Source: CAYGXH01 sp964354485 (GTDB lineage Bacteria > Bacteroidota > Ignavibacteria > UBA10030 > SZUA-254). From it: a stretch of 5,821 nucleotides of DNA. Below, piece after piece: positions 5,083 through 5,821 of the stretch (the stretch's first letter is position 1; each line of letters begins with the position of its first letter). Where the stretch lies: assembly GCA_964354485.1 (NCBI GenBank), contig CAYGZY010000155.1, positions 1-5,821 on the forward strand, in the 5' to 3' direction. The notes below the pieces were generated by a model that saw nothing but the letters and a program-made list of their open reading frames with translations, was not told the DNA's origin and made no database searches. Made by a program: the position numbers and the translations under genes.

Positions 5083-5821
5083 ATGGTTGAGTGGCTCATA
5101 CAGGTTTTCCGCGCCTCCTACGACGCTCTTTATCTTGCGACGTTTGTTGTTGCCGTGTTCCTCTTTTTAAGTGGACTTGACGATCTTTTCATTGATATAT
5201 ATTACTGGCTTCACTATATTCTTAATCGAAGGAAATTCAACAGGCTCCGCTATGAATCGCCGGAGAAAGTTTATCAGTTACCGGAGAAAGCGATTGCTAT
5301 CTATGTACCGGCGTGGCATGAGCAGGGTGTCATCGATATAATGCTCCTGAACGCGGTAAAAACGATTCAATACAGGAATTACGATATTTTTGTCGGTGTC
5401 TACCCCAATGATCCTGCCACCATCCGTAAAGTTGAGGAAGTAAGCAGACGGTATCCCAATGTTCATGCGGTCATTGCAGACAAGCCGGGACCGACCACTA
5501 AAGCCGACAATCTCAACCAGATTCACGAAGGAATGATTCGGTGGGAGAATAAGACCGGTATCAGGTACGATATTGTTGTGATGCACGATTCCGAAGACGT
5601 CGTTCATCCAATGTCGCTGAAGATTCATAATGCCCTGGTTCCTGAGTTCGATATGGTGCAGATGCCCGTGTTCCCGCTCCACACTGCCCACATGAACCTC
5701 GTTCACTGGACATATGCAGATGAATTCGCCGAAAACCACACCAAGGACTTATTCGTGAGACAGCATTTCAGCGGTTTCGTACCGTCTGCCGGGGTGGGAA
5801 CTGCTTTTAATCGTTGGATAG
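5083..5821 (+). CDS. nfrB: NfrB-like inner-membrane glycosyltransferase (partial, 3' end beyond window)
   Basis: The reading frame stays open for 246 codons and is cut by the window edge. It encodes the N-terminal third of a protein resembling E. coli NfrB (about 745 residues), the GT2 enzyme of the phage N4 glycan receptor pathway. A first membrane helix (about 17-43) carries SGLDDLFID (30-38), nearly the same as in NfrB. GT2 motifs follow: PAWHE (76-80) at the nucleotide-binding strand, FVGVYPNDP (103-111), GPTTKADNLN (136-145), HDSEDV (168-173) in the place of the metal-binding DxD, and PSAGVGTAFNR (234-244). Not visible: the later catalytic motifs, further membrane helices and the C-terminal MshEN c-di-GMP-binding domain expected from E. 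coli NfrB. The start lies 3 bases after the nfrA-like stop with no clear Shine-Dalgarno, which implies one transcript and probable translational coupling. The likely role is to polymerise a glycan and pass it across the inner membrane towards the outer-membrane partner. The sugar substrate cannot be read from this fragment. Confidence 0.9.
   Translation, partial: MVEWLIQVFRASYDALYLATFVVAVFLFLSGLDDLFIDIYYWLHYILNRRKFNRLRYESPEKVYQLPEKAIAIYVPAWHEQGVIDIMLLNAVKTIQYRNYDIFVGVYPNDPATIRKVEEVSRRYPNVHAVIADKPGPTTKADNLNQIHEGMIRWENKTGIRYDIVVMHDSEDVVHPMSLKIHNALVPEFDMVQMPVFPLHTAHMNLVHWTYADEFAENHTKDLFVRQHFSGFVPSAGVGTAFNRWI

Noticed and set aside
5278..5739. 153-codon minus-strand frame opposite the nfrB-like gene
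   Set aside because: It lies antisense to the GT2 motifs that clearly define the plus-strand gene, and no ribosome binding site or family resemblance supports it.
1..5821. tRNA, rRNA, CRISPR array, insertion sequence or attachment site
   Set aside because: No cloverleaf, conserved RNA segment, regularly spaced repeat, transposase-like protein or target-site duplication was seen on either strand.

Overview
The window holds four protein genes in two blocks that read away from each other. The organism looks like a diderm (Gram-negative) bacterium: one gene encodes a secreted protein with TPR repeats, followed by a predicted outer-membrane barrel that ends in phenylalanine. Base composition is moderate, and ribosome-binding sites are weak in front of pepT and the nfrA-like gene. 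This would fit the Bacteroidota/Chlorobiota/Ignavibacteriota side of bacteria, but the window has no phylogenetic marker, so the placement is a guess.

Left block (about 99-3594, minus strand) is a peptide-utilisation pair. pepT encodes a complete tripeptide aminopeptidase with all expected zinc and catalytic residues. About 240 bases downstream on the same strand lies an OPT-family transporter of 667 residues. Uptake of small peptides followed by cytoplasmic release of amino acids is the natural joint role. The gap between them holds a 17-bp hyphenated dyad and the transporter's own Shine-Dalgarno sequence and candidate promoter.

The divergent spacer (3595-3903) is AT-rich and has no gene. 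It holds a candidate sigma70-type promoter for pepT, a 9/10 match to the FNR box (TTGAT-N4-ATCAA), an overlapping perfect 15-bp dyad, and a larger inverted-repeat structure nearer the right-hand genes. The FNR match is notable because enterobacterial pepT is known to be controlled anaerobically through an FNR/CRP-type site.

Right block (3904-5821, plus strand) is the most interesting part. A 391-residue TPR plus barrel protein is followed after 3 bases by the start of an inner-membrane family 2 glycosyltransferase that strongly resembles E. coli NfrB. The pair looks like a compact version of the NfrA/NfrB system, which in E. coli makes and exports the glycan receptor of phage N4 under c-di-GMP control. 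The nfrB-like gene is cut by the window end after 246 codons. A run of eight G lies inside the outer-membrane gene and could make it phase variable.

No tRNA, rRNA, CRISPR array, insertion sequence or convincing rho-independent terminator was seen.
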